Origin: M3007 sp031425035
GTDB lineage: Bacteria; Bacteroidota; Bacteroidia; Chitinophagales; Saprospiraceae
DNA length: 64,000 bases
NCBI GenBank assembly: GCA_031425035.1
Contig: JANPIN010000040.1
Span: 62,001-126,000 of the forward strand
Direction of reading: 5' to 3'
This document shows, in pieces, positions 7,280 to 15,089 of the stretch. Every line of letters begins with the position of its first letter. The stretch's first letter is position 1. The notes below the pieces were generated by a model that did no database searches, was not told the DNA's origin, and saw only the letters and a program-made list of their open reading frames with translations. The translations under genes and the position numbers were made by a program.

Positions 7280-7852
7280 TTAGATTTTTTTCAGTGTTAC
7301 TTGAAAGACTATTTCAATGTCGTCGCCAGTGGTCAAAGTGCCCATTAAGGCGGTAGGAGGCTTAATATTATAGTCCGTCATTTTGAGTTTTTTAGAACCC
7401 ATAAAAGTGAGATCTCCGTTTTCGCTCATTTTAGCCTGCACGTAGATGTCGATTTTATTCGTAGCGCCGGCAATGGTGAGATAACCCGTCGTGTTAATGT
7501 CGTAGGTAGTAGCGCTCCTTTTTACCAGGCCGGCCACCTTCTCCAGTTTATAGGTTATATTGGGGAAACTGTTCGCTTTCAACGCATCATAGGTCTTATT
7601 ATCCATGATGGAACTTTTACCGCTTTTAATCGCCTTTACCGGGATTTCCACATGCAACATGGGAATGGATTTCAGTACACCCGCCTCTGCAATGACCGAA
7701 GCATTACCGCGTACTTCATTGGCAGTGGATTCCCAATCGTGCAGATTGGATGTGCCTTTAACTACCAAAGAAAAGTTTGCTACGTGGTAGGCATTCTGCC
7801 CAAAAGCAAACGAAAGCGTGAAAAGGAGGAATAATACAAATTTGATTCTCAT
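7280..7852 (-). CDS. YceI-family periplasmic protein
   Basis: The 190-residue protein carries a signal peptide (residues 1-18, cleaved after AFG) and a complete YceI domain: FSLVVKGTSNLHDWESTANEVRG, the central LHVEIPVKAIKSGKSSIMDNKTYDALKA, and MTDYNIKPPTALMGTLTTGDDIEIVFQVTL. The family binds polyisoprenoid-like ligands in a lipocalin-type barrel. It is the first gene of the unit with the porin at 5887-7251. Its upstream region has a TACATTTG -7-like box at 7869-7876 (minus strand) and repeated operator-like sequences at 7898-7939, so it looks specifically regulated. Confidence 0.93.
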   Translation of the reverse strand: MRIKFVLFLLFTLSFAFGQNAYHVANFSLVVKGTSNLHDWESTANEVRGNASVIAEAGVLKSIPMLHVEIPVKAIKSGKSSIMDNKTYDALKANSFPNITYKLEKVAGLVKRSATTYDINTTGYLTIAGATNKIDIYVQAKMSENGDLTFMGSKKLKMTDYNIKPPTALMGTLTTGDDIEIVFQVTLKKI

Positions 7853-7897
7853 CTTGCTTATTTTTGTACAAATGTACCAGCAGGAGAATCGGCCGCT

Positions 7898-7939
7898 TAA
7901 TGACCATCATTAGGGTGCGAGGTGACCTTCGTTAGGGCG
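7898..7939 (-). promoter_or_regulatory. Tandem operator-like repeat upstream of the YceI operon
   Basis: Two copies of an 18-mer of the form TGACCWTCRTTAGGGYGC lie at 7901-7918 and 7922-7939, 21 bp apart and thus on the same helix face, 49 bases upstream of the YceI ATG. The left copy is embedded in the dyad TAATGA-CCA-TCATTA (7898-7912). A third related 18-mer occurs at 58815-58832 in the same orientation relative to its downstream gene. Confidence 0.5.
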
Positions 7940-7998
7940 CCTGAAAAGCGGCATTGGGTGGGGCCTGATGCGGGAGGCAGGGGAGGGGGCGTCAGGCA

Positions 7999-8086
7999 GG
8001 GCAAACGCATTAAAATTAAAGCAAACCGACCCTCATCCAGGTTAAAAATTGATGATTGACGATTACATTTTTTAATGCGTTTGCCC
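7999..8086. repeat. Inverted repeat enclosing a dispersed ATTGATG-type repeat
   Basis: GGGCAAACGCATTAAAA (7999-8015) is exactly inverted at 8070-8086. The interior, 8044-8068, contains ATTGATGATTGACGATTAC and is identical over 25 bases to 43245-43269. Related copies are at 37507-37545 and 51200-51240, and near 51155 the flank GGCAAACACATTAAAATT is also shared. It lies in the 278-base gap after the sialate O-acetylesterase stop; no gene is seen in that gap. Confidence 0.75.
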
Positions 8087-8130
8087 TGGGGGGATGTAGA
8101 TTAACGGCCTTATACCGGCTTATTTCAATA

Positions 8131-10116
8131 TTAAAACCCGTTCTCTTCCAGTAAAAATACTTTACCCGCCGTAAATAAAGGCCAGTCATCCGTGCGAAAG
8201 GGCAGGGCCGGCAAACCTTCCATATTATAAAGATCCAATGGCCCGGGATTATCGGCCCAGGCATAACGCAGCGCGACCGGTTGTTTCACGGCCGGCGAAA
8301 AAACCACCACGGTGTTTCCCTCTACATAGGCCAGCGCCCAGTGGAACTGCTTATCCGCCCCGGCCAGCGCAAAACCCCGCAGGAAACCGTATTTATCTTT
8401 GGAAACCAGTCCGCCGCCCGTGGAGGTGTAGCTTACGCGTACCTGGTCGCCCGCCACCTGCATGGACTGAAAAACGGGGCCGGAGCTGACCACCGCTTCC
8501 TGATAGGCCACTTTCCGGGCCGCCAGTCCGAGCCGCAGCGCCAGATCCTTTTTGTTTTTCGGGTGAATATTGTCCGCTTCGCCAATATCGATGGCCGTCG
8601 CAATGGCCGTTTGCGGCAGGCTTAGGGCCGACATTTGCGCCGCCCGCAGTTCCGCCCACTCGCTTTCGCCGGGTTTGGGCTGTTCCGGGTAGTAGTTGGC
8701 CAGTTGCACGATCAGGAAGGGGAAATCGCCCTGGCCCCAGTGTTGCCGCCAGTCGCGGATCATGGCCGGCAGCAAATCCGTGTACTCCGCCGCCCGGCTG
8801 GCGTTTGATTCGCCCTGGTACCAGATGGCGCCTTTTATCGCGTAGGGTTGCAGCGGGGCGATGCAGCCGTTGTAAAGCAGGGTCGGGTGGGTAAAAAAGC
8901 TGCCGTTGGGCACCTCCGGCTTCGGGAATGTAGCCGCGTCGATCTGCACGCCCGGTTTATATTTCCAGGGGCCATTCAGTATGGCATTGCCCCAGAAAGC
9001 ATTGGTGTACATACCGCCTTTACCGCCCGTATCGAAAATGCGGACCACCAGTACATTGCCGGTGGGTTTTAAAATGCCGGCCGGGAAGAAGTAGTTCCGC
9101 CAGTTACGGGCGCCGAAACCCTCGCCGATTTTCACCCCGTTGACCCAGGCGATGTCGTAGTCGTCGATCTGGTTCAGGGCCACATGGAAAGTGGGGCCCG
9201 TAAAGTTGGCCGGCAGATCAAATTCCCGGCGAAACCAGACCGAACCGTCGTAGTTGGCCAGGCCCGCGTCTTCCCATAAATTCGGGATCCCCATGTCCTT
9301 CCAGTCGGAAACATCGGTAGCCGGATCTTCCCAGTGCTGCGCGATGCCGGGATCGTTTTTAAAATAAAAAGCCGTGTCCCAGTGCTGCCGGTAGGTCAGC
9401 AGATCGGCGTTGAGCTGCGCGAAATTTTTCCCCGAACCCTCGTTTTTAGCCACAACTTCCCGAAACTGCGGAAAGGGTTTCAGCGCGCCCGCACTCATCC
9501 AGGTTTCGATGGACGTTGCGCCCAGGCAACTGCTGATCAGGCCGATGGGCACTTTCAACTGGGCGTGTAAATACCGGCCGAACAAATAAGCCGTCGCCGA
9601 AAAACCACCCACCGTACCAGGGCCGGCCATCTGCCACGCGCCCTGCACGTCTTTTTTGGGTAAATAGTCCAGATCGATGGCCACGTTGAACAGGCGGATG
9701 TCCGGTTTGTCCAAGGTCGAATCGGGGAGAATACCGAACTCGCGCAGGGTCCACTGCATATTCGACTGTCCGCTGCATAACCACACTTCCCCCACCAGCA
9801 GGTCGTGAAAAAGGAGGGTATCCTTCCCGATCACCGTCAGTTCAAACGGACCTCCCGCGGCCTGCGGAGCCAGCTTTACCTGCCAGTTGCCGCTTTTATC
9901 CGCCTTGGTTTTCCTGATCTGGCCGGCGAACCGTACGCTCACCGCTTCGTCCGGGGCAGCCCAGCCCCATACCGGCACTTCTACATTGCGCTGCAGTACG
10001 GCATGGTCCGTAAAAAGTCGGGGCATGGTAACGTTAGCGCTGCCAGGTACGCTGAAAGCTAGTACCAGGGCCAGCGAAAAAAGGGGAAAAAGGGAAATTT
10101 TCAGGCGCTTGAACAT
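8131..10116 (-). CDS. Sialate O-acetylesterase-like SGNH hydrolase
   Basis: I place the start at the ATG at 10116, giving 661 residues that begin with a Sec signal (MFKRLKISLFPLFSLALVLAFSVPGSA); the open frame extends further upstream but without signal-like sequence. SGNH blocks are present: GEVWLCSGQSNMQW with the nucleophile Ser, WYQGESNA, and the late acid/His block DIGEADNIHPKNK. Between them lies a galactose-binding-like jelly roll (FHVALNQIDDYDIAWVNGVKIGEGFG). Such enzymes remove acetyl groups from sialic acids or acetylated polysaccharides. An operator-like dyad at 10151-10168 resembles the one in front of the GntR gene at 36205, which ties it to the mannose locus. Confidence 0.92.
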   Translation of the reverse strand: MFKRLKISLFPLFSLALVLAFSVPGSANVTMPRLFTDHAVLQRNVEVPVWGWAAPDEAVSVRFAGQIRKTKADKSGNWQVKLAPQAAGGPFELTVIGKDTLLFHDLLVGEVWLCSGQSNMQWTLREFGILPDSTLDKPDIRLFNVAIDLDYLPKKDVQGAWQMAGPGTVGGFSATAYLFGRYLHAQLKVPIGLISSCLGATSIETWMSAGALKPFPQFREVVAKNEGSGKNFAQLNADLLTYRQHWDTAFYFKNDPGIAQHWEDPATDVSDWKDMGIPNLWEDAGLANYDGSVWFRREFDLPANFTGPTFHVALNQIDDYDIAWVNGVKIGEGFGARNWRNYFFPAGILKPTGNVLVVRIFDTGGKGGMYTNAFWGNAILNGPWKYKPGVQIDAATFPKPEVPNGSFFTHPTLLYNGCIAPLQPYAIKGAIWYQGESNASRAAEYTDLLPAMIRDWRQHWGQGDFPFLIVQLANYYPEQPKPGESEWAELRAAQMSALSLPQTAIATAIDIGEADNIHPKNKKDLALRLGLAARKVAYQEAVVSSGPVFQSMQVAGDQVRVSYTSTGGGLVSKDKYGFLRGFALAGADKQFHWALAYVEGNTVVVFSPAVKQPVALRYAWADNPGPLDLYNMEGLPALPFRTDDWPLFTAGKVFLLEENGF

Positions 10117-10150
10117 AGGGGTGGCGTTGGTAAAATGTTCTGGAAAAATT

Positions 10151-10168
10151 GGTATGTGCAAACATACC
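10151..10168. promoter_or_regulatory. GntR-type operator-like dyad between divergent genes
   Basis: GGTATGT-GCAA-ACATACC is a perfect 7-4-7 dyad. Its core, read on the minus strand, is TATGTTTGCACATA, one base different from TATGTTTGAACATA at 36213-36226 in front of the GntR gene. TATGTTTG also fits the TAnnTTTG -7 box for the minus-strand esterase gene, so a bound regulator would block it. The rest of the 10117-10306 gap is A-rich and C-rich with no further gene. Confidence 0.6.
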
Positions 10169-10306
10169 AGCGTTAAAAAGGATTTTTTACTTTTACCAAA
10201 AAAGAAATGCCCACCACCAATTTCTTTTAAAAAAAGCGCCGACCCCAATTGCCAACGGCCCACAACTAACCCCCTTCTAAACCCCCTCACTAACATCACT
10301 CTTTTT

Positions 10307-11527
10307 ATGAAATATACGCCCTCCACTCTCTTGACCATCACCGGCTTAGCGCTTGCGCTGCTGTCGTTCCCCGCTTGCAGTCCGAAAACCCTGTCCATGG
10401 CGGCCACGCCGGATGTACAGGAAGGACAGATTGCCAAATCGACCGCCGCCCCCGATTGGGATAACCTGTTTATCCGTAATACCGGCTGGTTTGGCGGCGA
10501 CGGCCTGTTTGCCATTCCCCTGGACGGCGCCGAGTATCGCCCGGCCACCGACAAGACCAGCACGCTCTTCCTTTTCAGTGATTCCGTCGTGGCGGATTCG
10601 GTGGGGGAGACCATCCAGCGCAAGGATTTTAAGATGGTGCATAACTGCGTGGCCTACCTCGAGGGCAGCGCGCCGGACCCGAAGAAATTCAAGTTCTTCA
10701 TTAATAAGGACAAAGACGGGCAGCCAACTTCGCTCTTCGTTCCGCAAACGCCGCATGCCCGGCCCAACCACTATTACTGGCTGGGCGACGGTTTCGTGAA
10801 CGTGGAGATGGACAGCACGCTCTATATTTTTGCCTACCCGGTGAAAGACACCATTATCCCCGGTTCCTTCTTTGAATTCGAGCAGTTGGGCGTCAACCTC
10901 ATCGCTATTCCGAAGGGCAGCAAACCGCCGTTTAAGGAACAGCGGCAGTTGGAAACGCCGTTTTTCTTCCCCCTGGAAAACTGGAACAAAGTCACCATGG
11001 GCAGCGGCGTCATGGTCAACACGACCTGGGCCGGCGCGCCCAAACCCGACGGGTATATTTACATCCTGGGCGTCGGTGGCCAGAACAGCGGCCTGGTGGT
11101 AGCGCGGGTGAAACCCAAAGAGTTCGAGCAGTTCGATAAATGGGAATTCTCCAATGGCGCCGGGTGGACGACCGATTACCTGAAGACCAAACCGGCCACC
11201 CACCTGGTCTCTAATGAGCTGAGCCTCAGCCCCATGGCCGACGGACGTTACGTGCTGGCCCACCAGGTATCCGGTATTGAAAACGATGTGGCCGTGCAGA
11301 TTTCGAACAAACCGGAAGGCCCCTATTTCCCCCTGCGCAAAGTCTGGCATTGCCGCGAATGGGAGTCCGATCTCGACTACTTTTCCTACAATGCCAAGGG
11401 ATTTCCCCACCTTTCCAAACCCGGTGAACTGCTCATTTCCTACAACGTCAATTCCTTCGATTTCTGGAAAGATATTCCCAAGGAACCGAGGTTGTGCCGC
11501 TCCCGTTTTTTTCGCCTGAAACTTTAG
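10307..11527 (+). CDS. Secreted lipoprotein, DUF4185/DUF5005-like, paralogue 1
   Basis: The ATG at 10307 gives 406 residues with a lipoprotein signal (LALALLSFPAC). The open frame extends upstream but would overlap the divergent esterase. Conserved blocks shared with paralogue 3 are WFGGDGLFAIPL, LFLFSDS, YWLGDGFVN, WAGAPKPDGYIYI, NELSLSPMADGRY and KPGELLISYN. The pattern of short strands with Asp-Gly turns suggests a five-bladed propeller of the DUF4185 or DUF5005 kind, related to glycosidase folds; the exact Pfam name is from memory. It is divergent from the esterase and shares its putative operator. Probably it acts on a glycan at the cell surface, but no catalytic residues can be assigned. 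Confidence 0.8.
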   Translation: MKYTPSTLLTITGLALALLSFPACSPKTLSMAATPDVQEGQIAKSTAAPDWDNLFIRNTGWFGGDGLFAIPLDGAEYRPATDKTSTLFLFSDSVVADSVGETIQRKDFKMVHNCVAYLEGSAPDPKKFKFFINKDKDGQPTSLFVPQTPHARPNHYYWLGDGFVNVEMDSTLYIFAYPVKDTIIPGSFFEFEQLGVNLIAIPKGSKPPFKEQRQLETPFFFPLENWNKVTMGSGVMVNTTWAGAPKPDGYIYILGVGGQNSGLVVARVKPKEFEQFDKWEFSNGAGWTTDYLKTKPATHLVSNELSLSPMADGRYVLAHQVSGIENDVAVQISNKPEGPYFPLRKVWHCREWESDLDYFSYNAKGFPHLSKPGELLISYNVNSFDFWKDIPKEPRLCRSRFFRLKL

Positions 11528-11529
11528 AA

Positions 11530-11750
11530 GTTTGGTTTGTTGGTTTGAAGGTTTGGTTGGTTTGTTGGTAGGGTTGGAGGGTTTGGAGGTTGGTTGGTTT
11601 GTATTTGGTCATCAGTTATTTAAACACTCTCCTCCCCTCCCACACCCACTTTTCCAAATCCTCCAACCCAACTAACCAACAAACCCAACGCACTCAACAA
11701 CCCTACCAACCAACAAACCCTCCAAACCAACAAACCTTCAAACCCACCCT
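11530..11750. repeat. GT-rich and CA-rich tracts in inverted arrangement
   Basis: Starting directly after the stop at 11527, about 75 bases are built of TTTGG, TTGG and TAGGG words. After a roughly 55-base spacer, about 95 bases of CCAAC, CAAAC and CCCTCC words follow, ending just before the ATG at 11752. The two halves are approximately complementary and could fold into one long stem. Similar tracts occur at 18541-18580, 37742-37775 and 58005-58060. No coding capacity is evident. Confidence 0.7.
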
Positions 11751-11751
11751 C

Positions 11752-12540
11752 ATGCACAATTCCCCCTTTCGCTTAGATCACCAGATCGCGGTCATCACCG
11801 GCGCCGGCAGCGGTATTGGACGGAGCATGGCCGAACTTTTTGCCGCGAATGGTGCGCTGGTGCACGTACTCGATCTGGATGAACAGGCCGCACTGGAAAC
11901 CGTATCGCGCATTAAAAACGAGGATGGTCAGGCTTTTTCCCATGCCTGCGACGTGTCGGTGCAGGCGGATATGATCGCGCTCATGGATCGGATTCAGCAG
12001 CAGACGCCGATCACGATCCTGGTCAATAACGCCGGCATTGGGTTTGTCGGCAACCTGGAACAAACCACGGAAGCCGATATGGACCGCCTTTTTCGGGTCA
12101 ATGTCAAGGGCGTGTACAATGGGATGTACGCCGCCGTGCCGCATTTGAAAACCAATGGCGGCGGGGTCATTTTGAACATGGCGTCCATCGCTTCCACCGT
12201 GGCGCTGGCCGATCGTTTCGCGTATTCCATGACCAAAGGCGCGGTGCTGACCATGACGTATTCGGTGGCCCAGGACTATATTAAAGACCATATTCGCTGC
12301 AACTGCATTTCTCCGGCCCGTGTCCATACGCCGCTGGTCGACGCGTATCTGGCCAAAAACTACCCCGGTCAGGAAGATATTATGTTTGAAAAATTATCCA
12401 AAACCCAACCCATCGGGCGCATGGCCACCCCGGCAGAAGTCGCGCAACTGGCGCTTTTCCTCTGTTCGCCGGCAGCCGGGTTCATCACCGGTTGCGACTA
12501 TCCCCTGGACGGCGGTTTTATAAAACTCACCCCCACATGA
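11752..12540 (+). CDS. SDR-family dehydrogenase, probable 2-keto-3-deoxy-sugar-acid dehydrogenase
   Basis: The 262-residue protein is a classical short-chain dehydrogenase: TGAGSGIG near residues 16-23 binds the nucleotide, Asp in HVLDLD prefers NAD, then NNAG, a catalytic Ser and YSMTKG. The ATG at 11752 follows the repeat tract; longer frames read through repeats and are rejected. Its stop overlaps the start of the FAH-family gene (ATGA), so the two are translationally coupled. In the L-fucose-type non-phosphorylative pathway an SDR oxidises 2-keto-3-deoxy-L-fuconate to the 2,4-diketo acid that an FAH hydrolase then cleaves, which is the best fit here. Substrate identity is inferred from the neighbour only. 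Confidence 0.85.
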   Translation: MHNSPFRLDHQIAVITGAGSGIGRSMAELFAANGALVHVLDLDEQAALETVSRIKNEDGQAFSHACDVSVQADMIALMDRIQQQTPITILVNNAGIGFVGNLEQTTEADMDRLFRVNVKGVYNGMYAAVPHLKTNGGGVILNMASIASTVALADRFAYSMTKGAVLTMTYSVAQDYIKDHIRCNCISPARVHTPLVDAYLAKNYPGQEDIMFEKLSKTQPIGRMATPAEVAQLALFLCSPAAGFITGCDYPLDGGFIKLTPT

Positions 12541-13403
12541 AATTAATCAGATTCGGCGCATGGGAGCAGGAGCGCGCCGGCCTGCAACTGACCGACGGCC
12601 GCCGCATCGACGTGAGCGCTTTCGGGGAAGACTATGACGAGCGGTTTTTCGCCACCGACGGCCTGAACCGGCTGCGCACCTGGCTGGAAACACATGCCGC
12701 CGCCTGTCCGGAAATACCGCAAAACACGCGGCTCGGCAGTTGCATCGCCCGGCCGTCCAAAATCGTTTGCATCGGACTCAATTACGCCAAACACGCCCAG
12801 GAAAGCGGCATGCCCCTGCCTGATCAGCCCATTATTTTTTTCAAATCCACTACCGCCCTCTGTGGTGCCGACGATGAACTGATTATTCCCAAAGGCAGCG
12901 AAAAGACCGACTGGGAAGTGGAACTGGCCGTGATCATCGGTCGCCGCGCCAGTTACGTGACTGAAAAAGACGCCTGGGACTACGTGGCCGGTTATGCCCT
13001 GCACAATGACTATAGCGAACGCGCTTTCCAGCTGGAGCAGGGCGGGCAATGGGTGAAAGGCAAGAGTTGCGACACATTTGCGCCTTTAGGCCCCTTTATG
13101 GCCACCAAAGACGAGATAGCCGACCCGCATGACCTCCGCCTGTGGCTGACTGTGAACGGCGAAATGCTGCAGGATTCCAACACTTCGGACCTCGTGTTCA
13201 ACATTCCGACGCTGGTCAGTTATGTGAGCCAGTACATGACCCTGCTGCCGGGCGACGTGATTTCGACCGGCACTCCTTTCGGGGTGGGCCTGGGTTTCAA
13301 GCCGCCCCGGTACTTACGGGCAGGCGATGTGGTGGAACTGGGCATTGATGGTTTAGGCGTGGCTAGGCAAAAGGCAGTGGCTTATATGGCTCCGGAAGCC
13401 TGA
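12537..13403 (+). CDS. Fumarylacetoacetate hydrolase-family protein, probable 2,4-diketo-3-deoxy-sugar-acid hydrolase
   Basis: The ATG at 12537 overlaps the upstream stop and gives 288 residues. The FAH core is complete: CIGLNYAKHAQESG, the metal-binding DWEVELAVIIG, HNDYSERAFQ, GQWVKGKSCDTFAPLGP and GDVISTGTPFGVGLGFKPP. This subgroup includes ureidoglycolate lyase-like proteins and the 2,4-diketo-3-deoxy-L-fuconate hydrolase that splits its substrate into pyruvate and lactate. Coupling to an SDR gene and the nearby lactonase and dehydratase genes favour the sugar-acid role. The gene ends directly against the stop of the convergent SDR at 13404. Confidence 0.9.
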   Translation: MKLIRFGAWEQERAGLQLTDGRRIDVSAFGEDYDERFFATDGLNRLRTWLETHAAACPEIPQNTRLGSCIARPSKIVCIGLNYAKHAQESGMPLPDQPIIFFKSTTALCGADDELIIPKGSEKTDWEVELAVIIGRRASYVTEKDAWDYVAGYALHNDYSERAFQLEQGGQWVKGKSCDTFAPLGPFMATKDEIADPHDLRLWLTVNGEMLQDSNTSDLVFNIPTLVSYVSQYMTLLPGDVISTGTPFGVGLGFKPPRYLRAGDVVELGIDGLGVARQKAVAYMAPEA

Positions 13404-14171
13404 TTAACCCTGTTTACTGCCCGCAATGGTAATACCTAGTCCGCCGTCGATCCGTACCGCCTGACCGGTAAAAAAACCGCCGTTTTCACCCGCTAGAAAG
13501 AGGACTAACTCCGCGACCTCGCTCGCCGTACCGATGCGTTTAACGAGGTGCATATCCACACATTCCTGATAAACCGCCGCCGGATCGGGCGAGAGTTCGA
13601 TGGCATCGCGCAGCATCGGCGTATCGATCGTGCCCGGGCAAACCGCCATGCAGCGGATCTGGGGGCCATAGTCCACGGCTATACTGCGGGTCAGGCCGAG
13701 CAGTGCCGTTTTGGAAGTCACGTAGGGCGCTACCGTTTTCTGACTGATAAATGCCTGTACGCTCGACACATTGATGATCACGCCCTGCGCCTGCTGCTGC
13801 ATCCGGGGAATGGCGTGTTTAGCGCATAGGAAAGCACTTTTCAGGTTAACGTTCATGACCAGATCCCACTCTTCTTCACTCGTTTCGGTCACGGAAGAGT
13901 AGCGTTGAATGCCGGCATTGTTCACCAGAACGTCGACACGGCCAAACACGGCGGCGGCCTGTTCCAGCGCAGCCTGGACCTGCGCTTCTTTACTCACGTC
14001 GCAGAGGATAAATAAGGCGCGATCACCCAGTTCCGCCGCCAGCTGCTGTCCTCCGGCATCCGTATCGAGTAGAACGACGTTGGCATTTTCCCGGTAAAAA
14101 ACGCGGCTGCACGCGGCGCCAATACCTTTTGCGCCACCGGTTATGACTACTGTTTTGCTGGTGAAATACAT
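13404..14171 (-). CDS. SDR-family sugar dehydrogenase
   Basis: The start at 14171 (MYFTSKTVVITGG) gives 255 residues; the longer frame would overlap the upstream lactonase gene. TGGAKGIG, the NAD-type Asp in VVLLDTDAGG, NNAG, a catalytic Ser and YVTSKT are all present, and the C-terminus IDGGLGI is typical. The gene is five bases downstream of an SMP-30 lactonase gene. A sugar dehydrogenase next to a lactonase suggests oxidation of an aldose such as L-fucose or another sugar to the lactone. The convergent SDR at 11752-12540 would take the later step of the same route. Confidence 0.87.
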   Translation of the reverse strand: MYFTSKTVVITGGAKGIGAACSRVFYRENANVVLLDTDAGGQQLAAELGDRALFILCDVSKEAQVQAALEQAAAVFGRVDVLVNNAGIQRYSSVTETSEEEWDLVMNVNLKSAFLCAKHAIPRMQQQAQGVIINVSSVQAFISQKTVAPYVTSKTALLGLTRSIAVDYGPQIRCMAVCPGTIDTPMLRDAIELSPDPAAVYQECVDMHLVKRIGTASEVAELVLFLAGENGGFFTGQAVRIDGGLGITIAGSKQG

Positions 14172-14176
14172 GTTTC

Positions 14177-15028
14177 TTACTTGGTTTGATGTGAAACCAG
14201 GGGCAAACCCGGAATGCCGGCATCGATGCGGGTAATGTGCCAGCGGCCGATGTTGGCGACAAAAATCTGGTCGAGCCGCTCGCCGCCGAAAGCCAGATTG
14301 GTCGGATTGGACAAGGTATGGGCCTCCCAATCGTCGATCAGCACCGTGACTTCCTGCGCGGGCGTGACCTTGTAAATCCGGTTCGGGGCATAACAGGACA
14401 CGTAGAGGTTACTGGCCGCATCGAAGGCCAGTCCGTCAGGTACGGTTTCGGGCAGGGTGCAGAACAGGCTTCGTTCGCCGGCGCGTCCATCCGGTAAAAT
14501 GGGGATGCGCTCTACACCCGGCAGGAAGGAAACGGCTACATACAGCGCGTCGCCGCCTGGCCCCAGGGCCAGGCCGTTGGCAAAATTGAAGGGTCCGTCG
14601 TGCCAGATCTCTCCCTGCCCGTCGGGCGAAAACTTCAACACTTTGCCCGTCACCTGCCGGAAAGCGCCGCTTTCACTGACGTAGAGATGGCCGGTTTTAT
14701 CAAAAACGGCGTAGTTGGGGATGTTGAAGGAATGGCCGTCCGCGCCGGTCGCAAAACGCTCCAGTTCCCGGCTCTGCAGGTCGAGCCGCCAAACGCATTG
14801 ATGGCCGGAATCGCAGATGGCCAGCCAGTCCGCGCCGGGACTAAAAGCCAGTCCGAGAATGAAACCGCCTGTACGGACGATTTCTTCGACGGCCTGGCCG
14901 TCGGCGGAAATGCGGTAGATCTGACCGGCCTCGCCGCCGGCCCAAACGCTGCCATCGGGATGAACAGCAACACATTCGGGATGGTCGAGGCCATCGGTGA
15001 AGAGGGTGGAGTGGGAGAGGAGGGACAT
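14177..15028 (-). CDS. SMP-30/gluconolactonase-family protein
   Basis: The 283-residue protein is a six-bladed SMP-30/LRE-like propeller. Recognisable parts are HPECVAVHPDGSVWAGGEAGQIYRI, the metal-site region NIPNYAVFDKTGHLYVSESG, FANGLALGPGGDALYVAVS and VPDGLAFDAASNLYVSCYAPNRIYKV. Family members hydrolyse sugar lactones to the free acids using a divalent metal. There is no signal peptide, so it should be cytosolic. Its position between a sugar dehydrogenase and a mutarotase-like/dehydratase pair fits the lactonase step of a sugar-acid pathway. Confidence 0.88.
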   Translation of the reverse strand: MSLLSHSTLFTDGLDHPECVAVHPDGSVWAGGEAGQIYRISADGQAVEEIVRTGGFILGLAFSPGADWLAICDSGHQCVWRLDLQSRELERFATGADGHSFNIPNYAVFDKTGHLYVSESGAFRQVTGKVLKFSPDGQGEIWHDGPFNFANGLALGPGGDALYVAVSFLPGVERIPILPDGRAGERSLFCTLPETVPDGLAFDAASNLYVSCYAPNRIYKVTPAQEVTVLIDDWEAHTLSNPTNLAFGGERLDQIFVANIGRWHITRIDAGIPGLPLVSHQTK

Positions 15029-15033
15029 AGTTG

Positions 15034-15082
15034 GTAGGAGGCAGGAGTTAGGAGGCAGGAGTTAGGTGACAGGAGGCAGGGT
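15034..15082 (+). repeat. Heptanucleotide repeat, seven units
   Basis: Seven consecutive 7-mers of the form NNAGGNG (GTAGGAG, GCAGGAG, TTAGGAG, GCAGGAG, TTAGGTG, ACAGGAG, GCAGGGT) fill the gap between the DUF4432 stop at 15090 and the lactonase start at 15028. The same unit family forms 22 copies at 40521-40674. Confidence 0.85.
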
Positions 15083-15089
15083 GGGGGGC

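Noticed and set aside
8131..10623. Longer 830-residue version of the esterase starting at 10623
   Set aside because: The extra 169 residues overlap the divergent gene at 10307 and the operator region, and the residue-170 Met begins a clean signal peptide.
10346..11410. Minus-strand frame of 354 codons opposite the first propeller-like lipoprotein
   Set aside because: Shadow of a GC-rich gene; the plus-strand protein has a lipoprotein signal and blocks conserved with two paralogues.
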